64,000 nt of DNA, taken from the NCBI RefSeq assembly GCF_001545075.1, contig NZ_FCOB02000036.1, positions 1-64,000 on the forward strand, given 5' to 3'. The DNA comes from Caballeronia ptereochthonis. GTDB taxonomy: Bacteria; Pseudomonadota; Gammaproteobacteria; Burkholderiales; Burkholderiaceae. This document shows positions 10,102-18,183 of the stretch, in pieces (the first letter of the stretch is position 1; each line of letters opens with the position of its first letter). The translations under genes were made by a program, and so were the position numbers. The notes under the pieces are model-generated. The model was not told the origin of the DNA. It did no database searches and worked only from the letters and a program-made list of their open reading frames with translations.

Positions 10102-10530
10102 ATGATGAACCGCATGTTCGACCAATGCCTTTACTTCAACACGACAGCGCTCGCGCGCACGCTCGAGCGCGAGTGGTCAAAAGCGTTCAAGCCGTTCGGA
10201 CTCACGCCGTCGCAGGCATTCATGCTGCGCGCGATCGTCGAACATCCCGGACTGCTCCAAGGCAGGCTCGCGGATACGCTGGCCATTTCGCGTCCCACGG
10301 CCACGCGCACGCTCGACGGCCTGCAAAAGCTCGGCTTCGTGGAGCGCTGGTCCACGGAGAGCGACGGGCGCGAATCCGCCATTCATCCCACTGATTCCGC
10401 GCACGCGATGATGAAGCGCATCGGCGCGGTCAGCTCGGAGATCACGCGGCGCATGAAGCGCAAGCTCGGAACCGCGCGTTTCGACGACACCGTATCGAAC
10501 GTCAGGCACATCCGCACGACGCTCGAATGA
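10102..10530 (+). CDS. MarR family transcriptional regulator
   Basis: A 142-residue MarR protein: MFDQCLYFNTTALARTLEREW, then the winged helix-turn-helix GLLQGRLADTLAISRPTATRTLDGLQKLGFVERWSTESDGRESAIHPT (residues about 50-100). The wing has the usual D-x-R, here as SDGRES. I used the ATG at 10102; an in-frame ATG at 10114 and a TTG at 10078 are alternatives, and none has a convincing ribosome site. It is divergent from the aldehyde dehydrogenase and probably represses it in response to a small phenolic or aldehyde ligand, by analogy with the family. Confidence 0.85.
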   Translation: MMNRMFDQCLYFNTTALARTLEREWSKAFKPFGLTPSQAFMLRAIVEHPGLLQGRLADTLAISRPTATRTLDGLQKLGFVERWSTESDGRESAIHPTDSAHAMMKRIGAVSSEITRRMKRKLGTARFDDTVSNVRHIRTTLE

Positions 10531-10532
10531 GA

Positions 10533-10563
10533 GGCGCCCGCCGGGACGATCCCGGCGGGCGCC
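10533..10563. terminator. long GC-rich hairpin between convergent genes
   Basis: GGCGCCCGCCGGG (10533-10545) and CCCGGCGGGCGCC (10551-10563) form a 13-bp perfect stem with a 5-base loop, 3 bases after the MarR stop and 24 bases from the end of the convergent gene at 10588. There is no T tract on either strand, so efficient intrinsic termination is uncertain. Confidence 0.5.
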
Positions 10564-10587
10564 GCATTGCCTTCGAAACGTGGCCGC

Positions 10588-11199
10588 TTACATCGGCGGC
10601 GCGACGCCATCCTTCTCCACGACGATACGCTGCGCCGCGAAGTCCGAGCCCGCCGGGCTCGCGACGACGAACACCTTCTTGCCCGGCTTCAGGTCGTCGT
10701 GCGACGCGGGCGCGAAGGTCACGACAGGCACGTTCTCGGGCACGGTCACCGAGTTCGAGCCGCCCTTGTACGAGAGCTTCAGATCGCGGCCGCTCGTGCC
10801 TTGCACGACCTGATCGACGTTCGCGTTGGTCATCGAGCTCTTCGGGCCGAGGTCCCATGCATAGTGGCCTTCGCCCGTGCCGCGCGCGGATTCCGGGAAC
10901 ACCAGCACTTCGGTCGCGGTGAGCTTGCCGTCCGTGCCCGTGGTCGCCGCGGTCCCGACGAACGAGCCCGGCTTGATGTCCTGCAGCTTGATGTTCTTCA
11001 GCGCCGTGACGGGCGTTTCCGGTTTGACGGCGATCTTCACGGTATCGCCGCTGCGGCGATGCACGGTGAGCGTATCGCCCGACAGCGACACGATATCGCC
11101 GCGAATGCGCGCCGGCTTGGCGGCGGGCGTCTGGGCGAAGGCGGCGGAAGCGAGTGCGAGCGTCACGATGCTGACGCCGAGTTTCGTGCGGAACGACAT
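10588..11199 (-). CDS. exported DUF5666-like protein
   Basis: A 203-residue protein with a signal peptide (MSFRTKLGVSIVTLALASAAFA, cleavage near residue 22). Repeated beta-rich segments follow: RIRGDIVSLSGDTLTVHRRSGDTVKIAVKPET, then KPGSFVGTAATTGTDGKLTATEVLVF, and near the end KPGKKVFVVASPAGSDFAAQRIVVEKDG. This alternation is typical of DUF5666-type OB-like periplasmic domains of unknown role. It is the last gene of an apparent minus-strand unit, 55 bases after the molybdopterin oxidoreductase, suggesting a role around that periplasmic enzyme. Confidence 0.65.
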   Translation of the reverse strand: MSFRTKLGVSIVTLALASAAFAQTPAAKPARIRGDIVSLSGDTLTVHRRSGDTVKIAVKPETPVTALKNIKLQDIKPGSFVGTAATTGTDGKLTATEVLVFPESARGTGEGHYAWDLGPKSSMTNANVDQVVQGTSGRDLKLSYKGGSNSVTVPENVPVVTFAPASHDDLKPGKKVFVVASPAGSDFAAQRIVVEKDGVAPPM

Positions 11200-11254
11200 G
11201 TCATTCTCCTTGTGGTACGGGACCTGAGTGTTGAACGTGAAGCAAACCTGATGC

Positions 11255-12028
11255 TTAAGACCCGCCGAACCAGTTGTAGCCCTGGTTCTCCCAATAGCCG
11301 CCCGGGTATTCGTTCGTCACGCTGATCGCGACGATGTGCTTCGGGTTCTTGTAGCCGAGCTTGGTCGGCATGCGCAGCTTCATTGGAAAGCCGTACTTCG
11401 GCGGCAGGATCTGGCCGTCGTAGGTGAGCGTGAGCAGCGTCTGCGCGTGCAGCGCGGTCGGCATGTCGATGCTCGTCGAGTAGTTGTCGGCGCAATGAAA
11501 GGCCACATATTTCGCGTTCGTGTCGGCGCCCGCGCGCGCGAGGAAATGCGCAAAGCGCACGCCGCCCCACTTGCCGATCGCGCTCCAGCCTTCGATGCAG
11601 ATATGCCGCGTCACCTGGCTCTCCTGCGGCATCGCGTGCAGTTCGTCGAGCGTCCAGACGCGCTTGCCTTTCACGAGGCCGCCGATCTCCAGCTTGTAAG
11701 TCGACGGATCGACTTCCGGCACTTCGTCGATGTCATAGAACGCGTTGAAGGGGAACGGCCGCGTGATCATCGATTCGGGGTAGGTCGGCGCGAGCTTGTT
11801 CGGATCGAAGAGAAGCGCCTGCACGTCGTCGTTGAAGAACGAGATGCGGCGCAGCATCGCATTGACCGATTTGTCGTCGGTGATATTGCAGCCGGACAGC
11901 ATCGCGAGGCCTCCGAGCGAAAGAATGCGCTTGCCGAACCAACGACGCGCGGGGGCTTTTAATTCCCTGGCCGCGTCCTTGACGATGAGTTCGGCGTCGG
12001 GTCTCGATTTGAATGACTTGAGCGACAT
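11255..12028 (-). CDS. molybdopterin-dependent oxidoreductase (sulfite-oxidase/MsrP-like fold), Tat-exported, possible lipoprotein
   Basis: A 257-residue protein of the oxidoreductase molybdopterin-binding (SUOX-fold) family. Cys144 in RHICIEGWSAIGKWGG is at the position of the molybdenum-ligating cysteine. Later motifs are HCADNYSTSIDM and YGFPMKLRMPTKLGYKNPKHI. The N-terminus has a twin-arginine motif (Arg28-Arg29, RRWFGK) before a hydrophobic stretch ending in LSGC, so Cys47 may be a lipoprotein cysteine. It is shorter than E. coli MsrP and probably works with the cytochrome b encoded 3 bases upstream as an MsrPQ-like pair. Substrate unknown; a protein-repair or other S-/N-oxide reductase role is inference. 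Confidence 0.82.
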   Translation of the reverse strand: MSLKSFKSRPDAELIVKDAARELKAPARRWFGKRILSLGGLAMLSGCNITDDKSVNAMLRRISFFNDDVQALLFDPNKLAPTYPESMITRPFPFNAFYDIDEVPEVDPSTYKLEIGGLVKGKRVWTLDELHAMPQESQVTRHICIEGWSAIGKWGGVRFAHFLARAGADTNAKYVAFHCADNYSTSIDMPTALHAQTLLTLTYDGQILPPKYGFPMKLRMPTKLGYKNPKHIVAISVTNEYPGGYWENQGYNWFGGS

Positions 12029-12031
12029 GGA

Positions 12032-12673
12032 TCAGCGGCCTCGGATCATCAACACGAGCGAGCGCGGCACGAGTGCGACCATCGCGACGTGCACCACGAA
12101 GAACGCCACCAGAAAGCTCATGCCGAAGAAATGCACGATGCGGGCGTCGTCGTAGCCGCCCATCAGCGTGCGAAGCAAGGGGCACTGCACGGACTTCCAC
12201 ACGGCGAGCCCCGAGAGAATCACGATCGAGATGTCCGCAATCACCGCGAGATACGCGAACTTCTGTACGGCGTTGTAATGCGTGAGATCGTCGTGGCCGA
12301 GCTTGCCGCGCAATGCGGCGAAGGCGTCGGTGAAGATGCGCTTGATGGACAGCGGAAACATGCGGCGGCGAAAGCGACCCGTGATCACGTTCATCACGAG
12401 ATACACGATGAAGTTCGCGACCAGCAGCCACATCGCCGCGAAATGCCATTGCAGCGCGCCGCCGAGCCAGCCGCCGAGCGTGATCGCGGGCGAGAAGGTA
12501 AAGGACTTGAAGATCGGCGATGCGTTGTAGATCTGCCAGCCGCTCGTCACCATGATCAACACGGCGAACGCGTTGAGCCAGTGCGTGATGCGCAGCCATA
12601 GCGGCTGGACCGTATGAAGCGATCGTCCTTGCACGTCTTGCCTCACGATGGTTGAAAGCGAAACGCTTCGCAT
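12032..12673 (-). CDS. cytochrome b/b6-domain membrane protein, partner of the molybdoenzyme
   Basis: A protein of about 213 residues with four or more membrane segments: LWLRITHWLNAFAVLIMVTSGWQI, LQWHFAAMWLLVANFIVYLVMNV, FAYLAVIADISIVILSGLAVW, and VHFFGMSFLVAFFVVHVAMVALV. Histidines in helices (THWLNA, QWHFAA, HFFGM, VVHVAM) are likely haem ligands, as in di-haem cytochrome b561-type subunits. I used the ATG at 12673; the frame is open to 12778, but that would run into the regulator start on the other strand. The stop is 3 bases before the molybdoenzyme start, so translation is probably coupled and the cytochrome supplies electrons from quinol. Confidence 0.8.
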   Translation of the reverse strand: MRSVSLSTIVRQDVQGRSLHTVQPLWLRITHWLNAFAVLIMVTSGWQIYNASPIFKSFTFSPAITLGGWLGGALQWHFAAMWLLVANFIVYLVMNVITGRFRRRMFPLSIKRIFTDAFAALRGKLGHDDLTHYNAVQKFAYLAVIADISIVILSGLAVWKSVQCPLLRTLMGGYDDARIVHFFGMSFLVAFFVVHVAMVALVPRSLVLMIRGR

Positions 12674-12709
12674 GGTAGCGATGCGGCTCTGATCGATCGA
12701 TGACCTCTC

Positions 12710-12727
12710 GATGACTTTTTTGTCATC
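12710..12727. promoter_or_regulatory. candidate CusR/HprR-type operator
   Basis: GATGACTTTTTTGTCATC is a perfect dyad (GATGAC and GTCATC around six T) in the 116-base gap between the divergent cytochrome b and response-regulator genes. Its position suits autoregulation and control of the molybdoenzyme unit by the response regulator. Confidence 0.55.
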
Positions 12728-12789
12728 TTTGGCAAGGGATGAACGCGCTCTGGCTAGAATGTCGCCAATGCAATTCACGTGGCGCCAGC

Positions 12790-13461
12790 ATGACCATCCT
12801 CGTTATCGAAGACGACCGCAAGACCGGCGACTACCTGAAAAAAGGGCTCATCGAGTCCGGCTATCAGGTCGATCTCGTGCGCAACGGCACGGATGGACTG
12901 CATCAGGCGCTCGCCAACCCGTATGAGCTGATCGTGCTCGACGTGATGCTGCCCGGCATCGACGGATGGCAGGTGATGGCCGCGTTGCGCGCGAAACGTG
13001 ACCTGCCCGTCATTTTTCTCACCGCGCGCGATCACGTCACGGACCGCATCCACGGTCTGGAGCTCGGCGCGGACGATTACCTCGTCAAGCCCTTCTCCTT
13101 CACGGAACTGGTGCTGCGCATCCGCACGCTGTTGCGGCGCGGCGTGATGCGCGAATCGGATACGTTCCAGATCGCCGATCTGCACGTGGATGTCCTGCGC
13201 CGCAAGGTGACGCGCAAGGGCATCGACATCGCGCTCACGAACAAGGAGTTCGCGCTGCTGCATCTGTTCTGCAAGCATCAGGGCGAGGCACTGTCGCGCA
13301 CGCTGATCGCATCGGAAGTGTGGGACATGAACTTCGACAGCGACACCAACGTGGTCGATGTCGCGGTGAAGCGCCTGCGCGCGAAGATCGACAACCCGTT
13401 CGAGCTCAAGCTGATTCACACGGTGCGCAGCATCGGCTATTCGTTCGGGGAGAATCCTTGA
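12790..13461 (+). CDS. OmpR-family response regulator (CusR/CopR/HprR type)
   Basis: A 223-residue protein: a receiver domain with acidic pocket (VIEDD), phospho-acceptor Asp51 in IVLDVMLPG and Lys in YLVKPFSF, then an OmpR/PhoB winged helix ([30 protein letters not shown], and [15 protein letters not shown]). Start at the ATG at 12790 (MTILVIEDD). Overall it matches the heavy-metal/redox response regulators CusR and HprR. Its stop overlaps the TTG start of the sensor kinase. The divergent molybdoenzyme-cytochrome unit resembles the E. coli hprRS-msrPQ arrangement. Confidence 0.87.
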   Translation: MTILVIEDDRKTGDYLKKGLIESGYQVDLVRNGTDGLHQALANPYELIVLDVMLPGIDGWQVMAALRAKRDLPVIFLTARDHVTDRIHGLELGADDYLVKPFSFTELVLRIRTLLRRGVMRESDTFQIADLHVDVLRRKVTRKGIDIALTNKEFALLHLFCKHQGEALSRTLIASEVWDMNFDSDTNVVDVAVKRLRAKIDNPFELKLIHTVRSIGYSFGENP

Positions 13462-14858
13462 ACCGGCCTTCGCGCTCGCTCGCGGTACGCATCGCGCTGT
13501 CGTTCGCCGTGATCGTATGCGTCGTGGTCGGCATGGTCGGCGCATCGCTCTATCACGCGACGAATCGCGCGCTTTCCACGCGTGCGGACTATCAGCTGAT
13601 CGGGCGCGTCGAGCATTTCCGCTCGCTCCTGCACGACCTTTACACGATCAACGAAATCGAGGCGCGGCCGAAGCTTTTCGAAACGATGCTTGGCGACCGG
13701 CAGGACGTGATCCTCTTCCGGCGCGCGGGCTCGACTCCGTTCATCAACGTCAATCCGGAACAGATGCCGCTGCCGCCGCTTGCCATCGTGCCGGTGACGC
13801 GGCCCATCGGGCTCGACGACCTCTACGAAGGCTCGCGCGCGGACGGCGTGCGCATGCGCTGGGTCGGCGCGCAGGCGCGCATCGGCGACAACGGCGAAGT
13901 CGTGGAGATCATCGCCGCGCACGTGATGACGCAGGAGGCGCGCGTGTTGTCGGCGTATCTGGAGCGCGTATGGATCACGGTGATCGGCGCGGTGCTCGTC
14001 GCGATGCTGCTCGCCTGGTGGGTCACGAGCCGCGGTCTCATGCCGCTCAGACTGATGGCCGACAAGGCTGCGGAAATCACGCCGAATCGTCTTTCCGCGC
14101 GGCTCGACGTCGCGCATGCGCCGGCCGAATTGCAGAGCCTCGCGGCTTCGTTCAATGCGATGCTCGACCGGCTCGAGAATGGCTACGAGCGTCTGTTGCA
14201 ATTCTCGGCCGATCTCGCGCATGAGTTGCGCACGCCGATTGGCGTATTGATCGGCGAGACGCAGGTGACGCTCGCGCATGAGCGCAGCGTCGCGGAGTAT
14301 CGCAACGTGCTCGAATCGAATCTGGAGGAACTGGAGCGGCTCGCGCGCATCGCGCAGAACATTCTCTTTCTTGCGCAGGCGGATCACGGCGAGCAGCGCA
14401 TCGAGCGTGAGCGGCTCGACATTCGGGACGAGCTCGAAGCCATCTGCGCATATTTCGAAGGTATTGCCGACGAGCGCCGCATCACGTTCGAGATCGATGC
14501 CACGGGCGAGATGGTTGCAAATGCAATCATGTGCCGGAGAGCGATCGGGAATGTGGTGGTGAATGCGGTGCGTTATGCGACGGCGAATACGGTTGTGCGC
14601 CTGACGGGATGCGCGGATGCGGATGGAGCGACTGTGATCGTCGGGAATCGGCTTGGCGCCAGCATCGGCGAGGAAGCGCTCGGGCGGCTGTTCGACCGGT
14701 TCTATCGGGGGGACGCGGCGCGTAGCGAGTTCACGGAATCGAGCGGGCTCGGTTTGTCGATCGTTCAGGCGATCATGAGGATGCATGGGGGCGATGTGTC
14801 GGTCGAATGTACCCGGGAGGGGTGGATCGAGTTTTCATTGCGGTTTCCGGGTGGGTGA
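13458..14858 (+). CDS. heavy-metal/redox sensor histidine kinase (CusS/HprS type)
   Basis: A 466-residue membrane kinase. TTG start at 13458 overlaps the regulator stop and is preceded by GGGGAG. Topology: N-terminal membrane helix (residues about 10-33), a periplasmic sensor region of about 145 residues, and a second helix ([19 protein letters not shown]). A HAMP domain, the H-box [14 protein letters not shown] with His255, and an HATPase domain (N-box [18 protein letters not shown] loop) follow. No obvious metal-binding His/Cys/Met cluster is visible in the periplasmic loop, which leaves a redox (HprS-like) signal as likely as copper. Confidence 0.86.
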   Translation: MNRPSRSLAVRIALSFAVIVCVVVGMVGASLYHATNRALSTRADYQLIGRVEHFRSLLHDLYTINEIEARPKLFETMLGDRQDVILFRRAGSTPFINVNPEQMPLPPLAIVPVTRPIGLDDLYEGSRADGVRMRWVGAQARIGDNGEVVEIIAAHVMTQEARVLSAYLERVWITVIGAVLVAMLLAWWVTSRGLMPLRLMADKAAEITPNRLSARLDVAHAPAELQSLAASFNAMLDRLENGYERLLQFSADLAHELRTPIGVLIGETQVTLAHERSVAEYRNVLESNLEELERLARIAQNILFLAQADHGEQRIERERLDIRDELEAICAYFEGIADERRITFEIDATGEMVANAIMCRRAIGNVVVNAVRYATANTVVRLTGCADADGATVIVGNRLGASIGEEALGRLFDRFYRGDAARSEFTESSGLGLSIVQAIMRMHGGDVSVECTREGWIEFSLRFPGG

Positions 14859-14899
14859 GTTGGTTTTTGTTTCGCTTGCTTGCTTGCTTGGGTTTCCAT

Positions 14900-14961
14900 G
14901 AAATCCTGAATTCTTGGTGGTCTATTAGTGTTGCCCCGCACAGGGGCAACGCTAATAGACC
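14900..14961. repeat. dispersed repeat copy A (collapsed to a hairpin)
   Basis: GAAATCCTGAATTCTTGGTGG is the left end shared with the larger copies at 20014 and 56159. Here the next 19 bases (14919-14937) pair with 14943-14961 around a 5-base loop with a single G-T mismatch. The right arm is an inverted copy of the left end, so this copy is two element ends joined head to head with no interior. It lies between the sensor kinase stop and the convergent flavoprotein gene. Confidence 0.8.
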
Positions 14962-15019
14962 GACACGATCACGGGATCCGGCGGCAAAAGCCAAAGCAAA
15001 CAAGCAAACGACCCAAACC

Positions 15020-16816
15020 CTACCCCACAGCCAAACCCTCTTTCCTCGCCAACAACCCGTGAATCTGCGCAACGACCGCAGCCCCCTCCCCCACCGCAGC
15101 CGCGACACGCTTGGTCGAACTGGACCGCACATCACCGATGGCAAACACCCCCGGCACGCTCGTCTCCAGCGCCATCACACCTACGGTGCGCCCTTCATGC
15201 GCCTCGGGGCCGGTCAGCACAAAACCCTTGCCGTCGACATTCACATTGCAATCGCGCAGCCAGTCGGTATTCGGATCCGCACCGGTAAAGAGAAACAGAT
15301 GCCGCGACTCGATCGTAATCGCCCCATCGGGCGTCTTGCAGTTGACCGCAGTGAGCGCGCGACCATCGCCATCGAGCGAAGTGATTTCCGTATGCGTGCG
15401 CACCGTGACGTTCGCCAGTGAGCCGATCCGCTCCACGAGATAGTGCGACATGCTCGCCCCGAGTCCCGCCCCGCGAATCAGCACATGCACGTGCTTCGCA
15501 TGCGTTGCCAGATACACCACGGCCTGCCCCGCCGAATTGCCGCCGCCGACGAGCACGACCTCCGAGTTCTTGCACAGCTTCGCCTCGACCGGCGAAGCCC
15601 AGTAATACGTGCCATGCCCTTCGTATCGCTCGAGCCCGGCGATACCCGGCCGCCGATACGCCGCACCCGACGCGATCACCACCGTCTGCGAGGTCACGCG
15701 CGCGCCATTCTCGAGCTCGATCTGAATCGGATTGCAATCGCAGTGCAACGCCTTGATCTTCGTCGGAATCGCGATATGCGCGCCGAACTTCTGCGCCTGC
15801 ACGAACGCGCGCCCGGCAAGCGCCTGGCCGGAGATGCCCGTCGGAAACCCGAGATAGTTCTCGATGCGCGCACTCGCGCCCGCCTGCCCGCCCGGCGCGC
15901 GGCAATCGAACACCGCCACCGACAGCCCTTCGGATGCCGCATATACCGCCGTCGCCAGCCCGGCCGGTCCCGCGCCCACGATCGCGACGTCATAGACATG
16001 GCTCGGATCGAACTCCGGCAGCCAGCCAAGCTGCGTCGCCACCTGATTCTCGTCAGGCGCGCGCAGCACCGTGCCGTCCGGGCAGATCACGAGCGGGAAA
16101 TCGGACGTCGATGCCGAGATGCGCTCGAGCAGCGCGATCGCATCGGGATCGGTGCAGGCATCGATCACCGTGTGCGGATAGCCATTGCGCCGCAGAAAAC
16201 CTTGCAGCGACACGAGGCGGCCATCGTCGGACTGGCCGAGCAGCACCGGGCCGCTGCCTTTCTCGATCAATCCGACGCGCCGCAGGATCAGCGCCCGCAT
16301 GATGCGCTCGCCCAGTTCCGCTTCCGCGACCAGCAGCGCGCGCAGGCGCTCCGGCGGAATCACGATGCCGTCGACGTCCTCCGCCGCCATGCCGTCGACG
16401 AGACACGGCTTGCCCGATAGTTGCGCCACCTCCGCCAGAAAATGCCCCGACCCATGCTCGACGACGAGATGCTCCTGGCCAAGGGCATTGCGACGCGTCA
16501 CCCGCACGAGTCCCTTCAGCACGATCACCATGCCGCGCCCGGTCTCGCCCACTCGGAACACCCATTCGCCCTGGCGCCAGTGCGCGGCCGTGCCGAAGCG
16601 GCTCATGCGCTCGATCTCGTTGTCCGTCAGGCGCGGGAACATCTGGTGCGCACGCGTTTCGAGCGGCGAGAATGGCGCGCTGTCGTCGGTCGTCACGGGC
16701 GCAGCGGCGGGCGTCGGCACGACGTTCGGATTCGGATTCTCCAGAGGCTCCTCCGCGTTCCATGGGACGACATTCGGCAGGCCTTGACCAAACTCGCCGT
16801 TCGGGGTGGTGCTCAT
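15020..16816 (-). CDS. cyclic-nucleotide-binding domain fused to thioredoxin-reductase-like flavoprotein
   Basis: A 598-residue protein. After a Pro/Asn-rich start, residues about 55-185 form a CRP-like cNMP-binding domain (MSRFGTAAHWRQGEWVFRVGETGRGMVIVLKG, VVEHGSGHFLAEVAQLSG). A segment near 200-265 resembles a thioredoxin/glutaredoxin fold without a CxxC. From about 280 there is a thioredoxin-reductase FAD/NAD(P) module ([57 protein letters not shown]). The redox-active CATC of real thioredoxin reductases is replaced by YYWASPVEA, so it cannot reduce thioredoxin by the normal route. It is translationally coupled to the DedA-rhodanese gene (ATGA overlap). Substrate unknown. Confidence 0.85.
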   Translation of the reverse strand: MSTTPNGEFGQGLPNVVPWNAEEPLENPNPNVVPTPAAAPVTTDDSAPFSPLETRAHQMFPRLTDNEIERMSRFGTAAHWRQGEWVFRVGETGRGMVIVLKGLVRVTRRNALGQEHLVVEHGSGHFLAEVAQLSGKPCLVDGMAAEDVDGIVIPPERLRALLVAEAELGERIMRALILRRVGLIEKGSGPVLLGQSDDGRLVSLQGFLRRNGYPHTVIDACTDPDAIALLERISASTSDFPLVICPDGTVLRAPDENQVATQLGWLPEFDPSHVYDVAIVGAGPAGLATAVYAASEGLSVAVFDCRAPGGQAGASARIENYLGFPTGISGQALAGRAFVQAQKFGAHIAIPTKIKALHCDCNPIQIELENGARVTSQTVVIASGAAYRRPGIAGLERYEGHGTYYWASPVEAKLCKNSEVVLVGGGNSAGQAVVYLATHAKHVHVLIRGAGLGASMSHYLVERIGSLANVTVRTHTEITSLDGDGRALTAVNCKTPDGAITIESRHLFLFTGADPNTDWLRDCNVNVDGKGFVLTGPEAHEGRTVGVMALETSVPGVFAIGDVRSSSTKRVAAAVGEGAAVVAQIHGLLARKEGLAVG

Positions 16817-17907
16817 GCGCGATCTCCGTGTGGAAAACCAGCTTCATGCATGGATGCCGGGCCCGCAGGCGGCGCCGCCGATTTCACCTGCCAGGGGCAC
16901 ATCGCCGCCATTTCCGCGACTTCCTCGGGCGTGGTCGCCGCAAGCTCGCCGAACTCGGTCAGTTGCGCGACGTGGAAACCCGCGAGCCGCCAGGCGTCCA
17001 GTCCGCCCGTGAGCGGCACCACGTCCACGAAGCCCGCGTTGCGCATGGTCTTTGCCATCCACGCGGCCGAGACTTCATTCGGACACGAGCAATAAATGAT
17101 GACCTTGCGCGACTTGTCGTAGCTCTCGATGATGTTGGCGAGATCGCGCTCGTCGGCGAAAAGCGAGCCGGGAATCGCGAACGGATCGAGCATGCGCTTT
17201 TCCGGCGAGCGGATGTCGAAGACCACCGGCAGCGGCTCGTTGTTCATCAGCGCGTAGAGCTCGTCCACGCTGATGCGCGCCTTCTCCAGCGTCGCCATGA
17301 GTGCGCGGCGGCGCCACCAGCGGTACATGACGTAGATCGCGAGCAGCACCGCGATGACGACCACCGCCTGCCGGCCAAGCTGCGAGATCATCGCGAACAC
17401 CATCTCCAGCTGCGCCGCGAAGATGATGCCGACGCCCAGCCCGACCGCGCCCCACAGCGCGACGCCCGCGCCGTCGTGCGCGACGAAGCTGCGCAGCTTC
17501 ACGCCCATCGCGCCCGCGAGCGGCACGGAGACGAGCGAGAGCCCGGGGATGAACTTCGCGACAAGCAGAATGCGCACGCCCCAGCGGCCGAAGAAGCGCT
17601 CGGTCTTCTTGACGCAGGTATCGCGCGAAAGGGACAGCTTGCAGATAGTCTTGAGCGTCTTGTCGCCGTACTTGCGCCCGCCCTGGAACCAGACGAGATC
17701 GCCGAGCACGCCGCCCGCCACCGCGACGCACAGAACGCCCAGGAGCGGCGGCCAGAACGCGCTGCCGTTGACCGCCATCAACGCGATGGACGCGCCGACG
17801 ACGATCATCGTCGGCATCGCGGGCACGGGCAGCCCGAGCGCCGAGCCCATCACGTTGACGAAAACGATCGCCGGGCCGAATCGATCGACTAGCTGATGCA
17901 ACAACAT
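16813..17907 (-). CDS. DedA (VTT) membrane protein fused to a rhodanese domain
   Basis: A 364-residue fusion. The N-terminal two thirds is DedA/SNARE-associated (membrane segments at residues 10-75, the motif FFGRWGVRILLVAKFIPGLSLVSVPLAGAMG, and further helices to about 215). DedA proteins are linked to lipid flipping and membrane energetics. The C-terminal 130 residues are rhodanese-like: VFDIRSPEKR, the active loop IIYCSCPNEVSAAW, and LTGGLDAWRLAGF. GGGAG lies 6 bases before the ATG. The last four bases are shared with the start of the downstream flavoprotein, so the two are likely a functional pair moving sulfur or electrons at the membrane; that role is inference. Confidence 0.87.
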   Translation of the reverse strand: MLLHQLVDRFGPAIVFVNVMGSALGLPVPAMPTMIVVGASIALMAVNGSAFWPPLLGVLCVAVAGGVLGDLVWFQGGRKYGDKTLKTICKLSLSRDTCVKKTERFFGRWGVRILLVAKFIPGLSLVSVPLAGAMGVKLRSFVAHDGAGVALWGAVGLGVGIIFAAQLEMVFAMISQLGRQAVVVIAVLLAIYVMYRWWRRRALMATLEKARISVDELYALMNNEPLPVVFDIRSPEKRMLDPFAIPGSLFADERDLANIIESYDKSRKVIIYCSCPNEVSAAWMAKTMRNAGFVDVVPLTGGLDAWRLAGFHVAQLTEFGELAATTPEEVAEMAAMCPWQVKSAAPPAGPASMHEAGFPHGDRA

Positions 17908-18183
17908 GGGAGTCTCCCGCGCGGGAAGGATCGGTGTTCACAGGACGACGAGGCGCGCCGAAAAAAACGCGGCGCAAGGCGCAGAAGCACGAAAGCGAGA
18001 GAGAAACGAGCTTGCGACCGCTCGTGATTCAACGCGGTGCACGCGGCGCCGGACCGACGTTCGTCACATTCAGAAGACAAGTTTAGCCCGGAAATGCGAA
18101 CGTAAGCATGACCGCTGCGCGGGACGCGGGCATCGCGCGCGCGACGCCCGGTGCGGGAAGGCTCCGACGAACAGAGTGTGGGA

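Noticed and set aside
12674-12778. Longer start for the cytochrome b gene
   Set aside because: It would run across the putative operator and up to the divergent response-regulator start, with no ribosome site or conserved residues.
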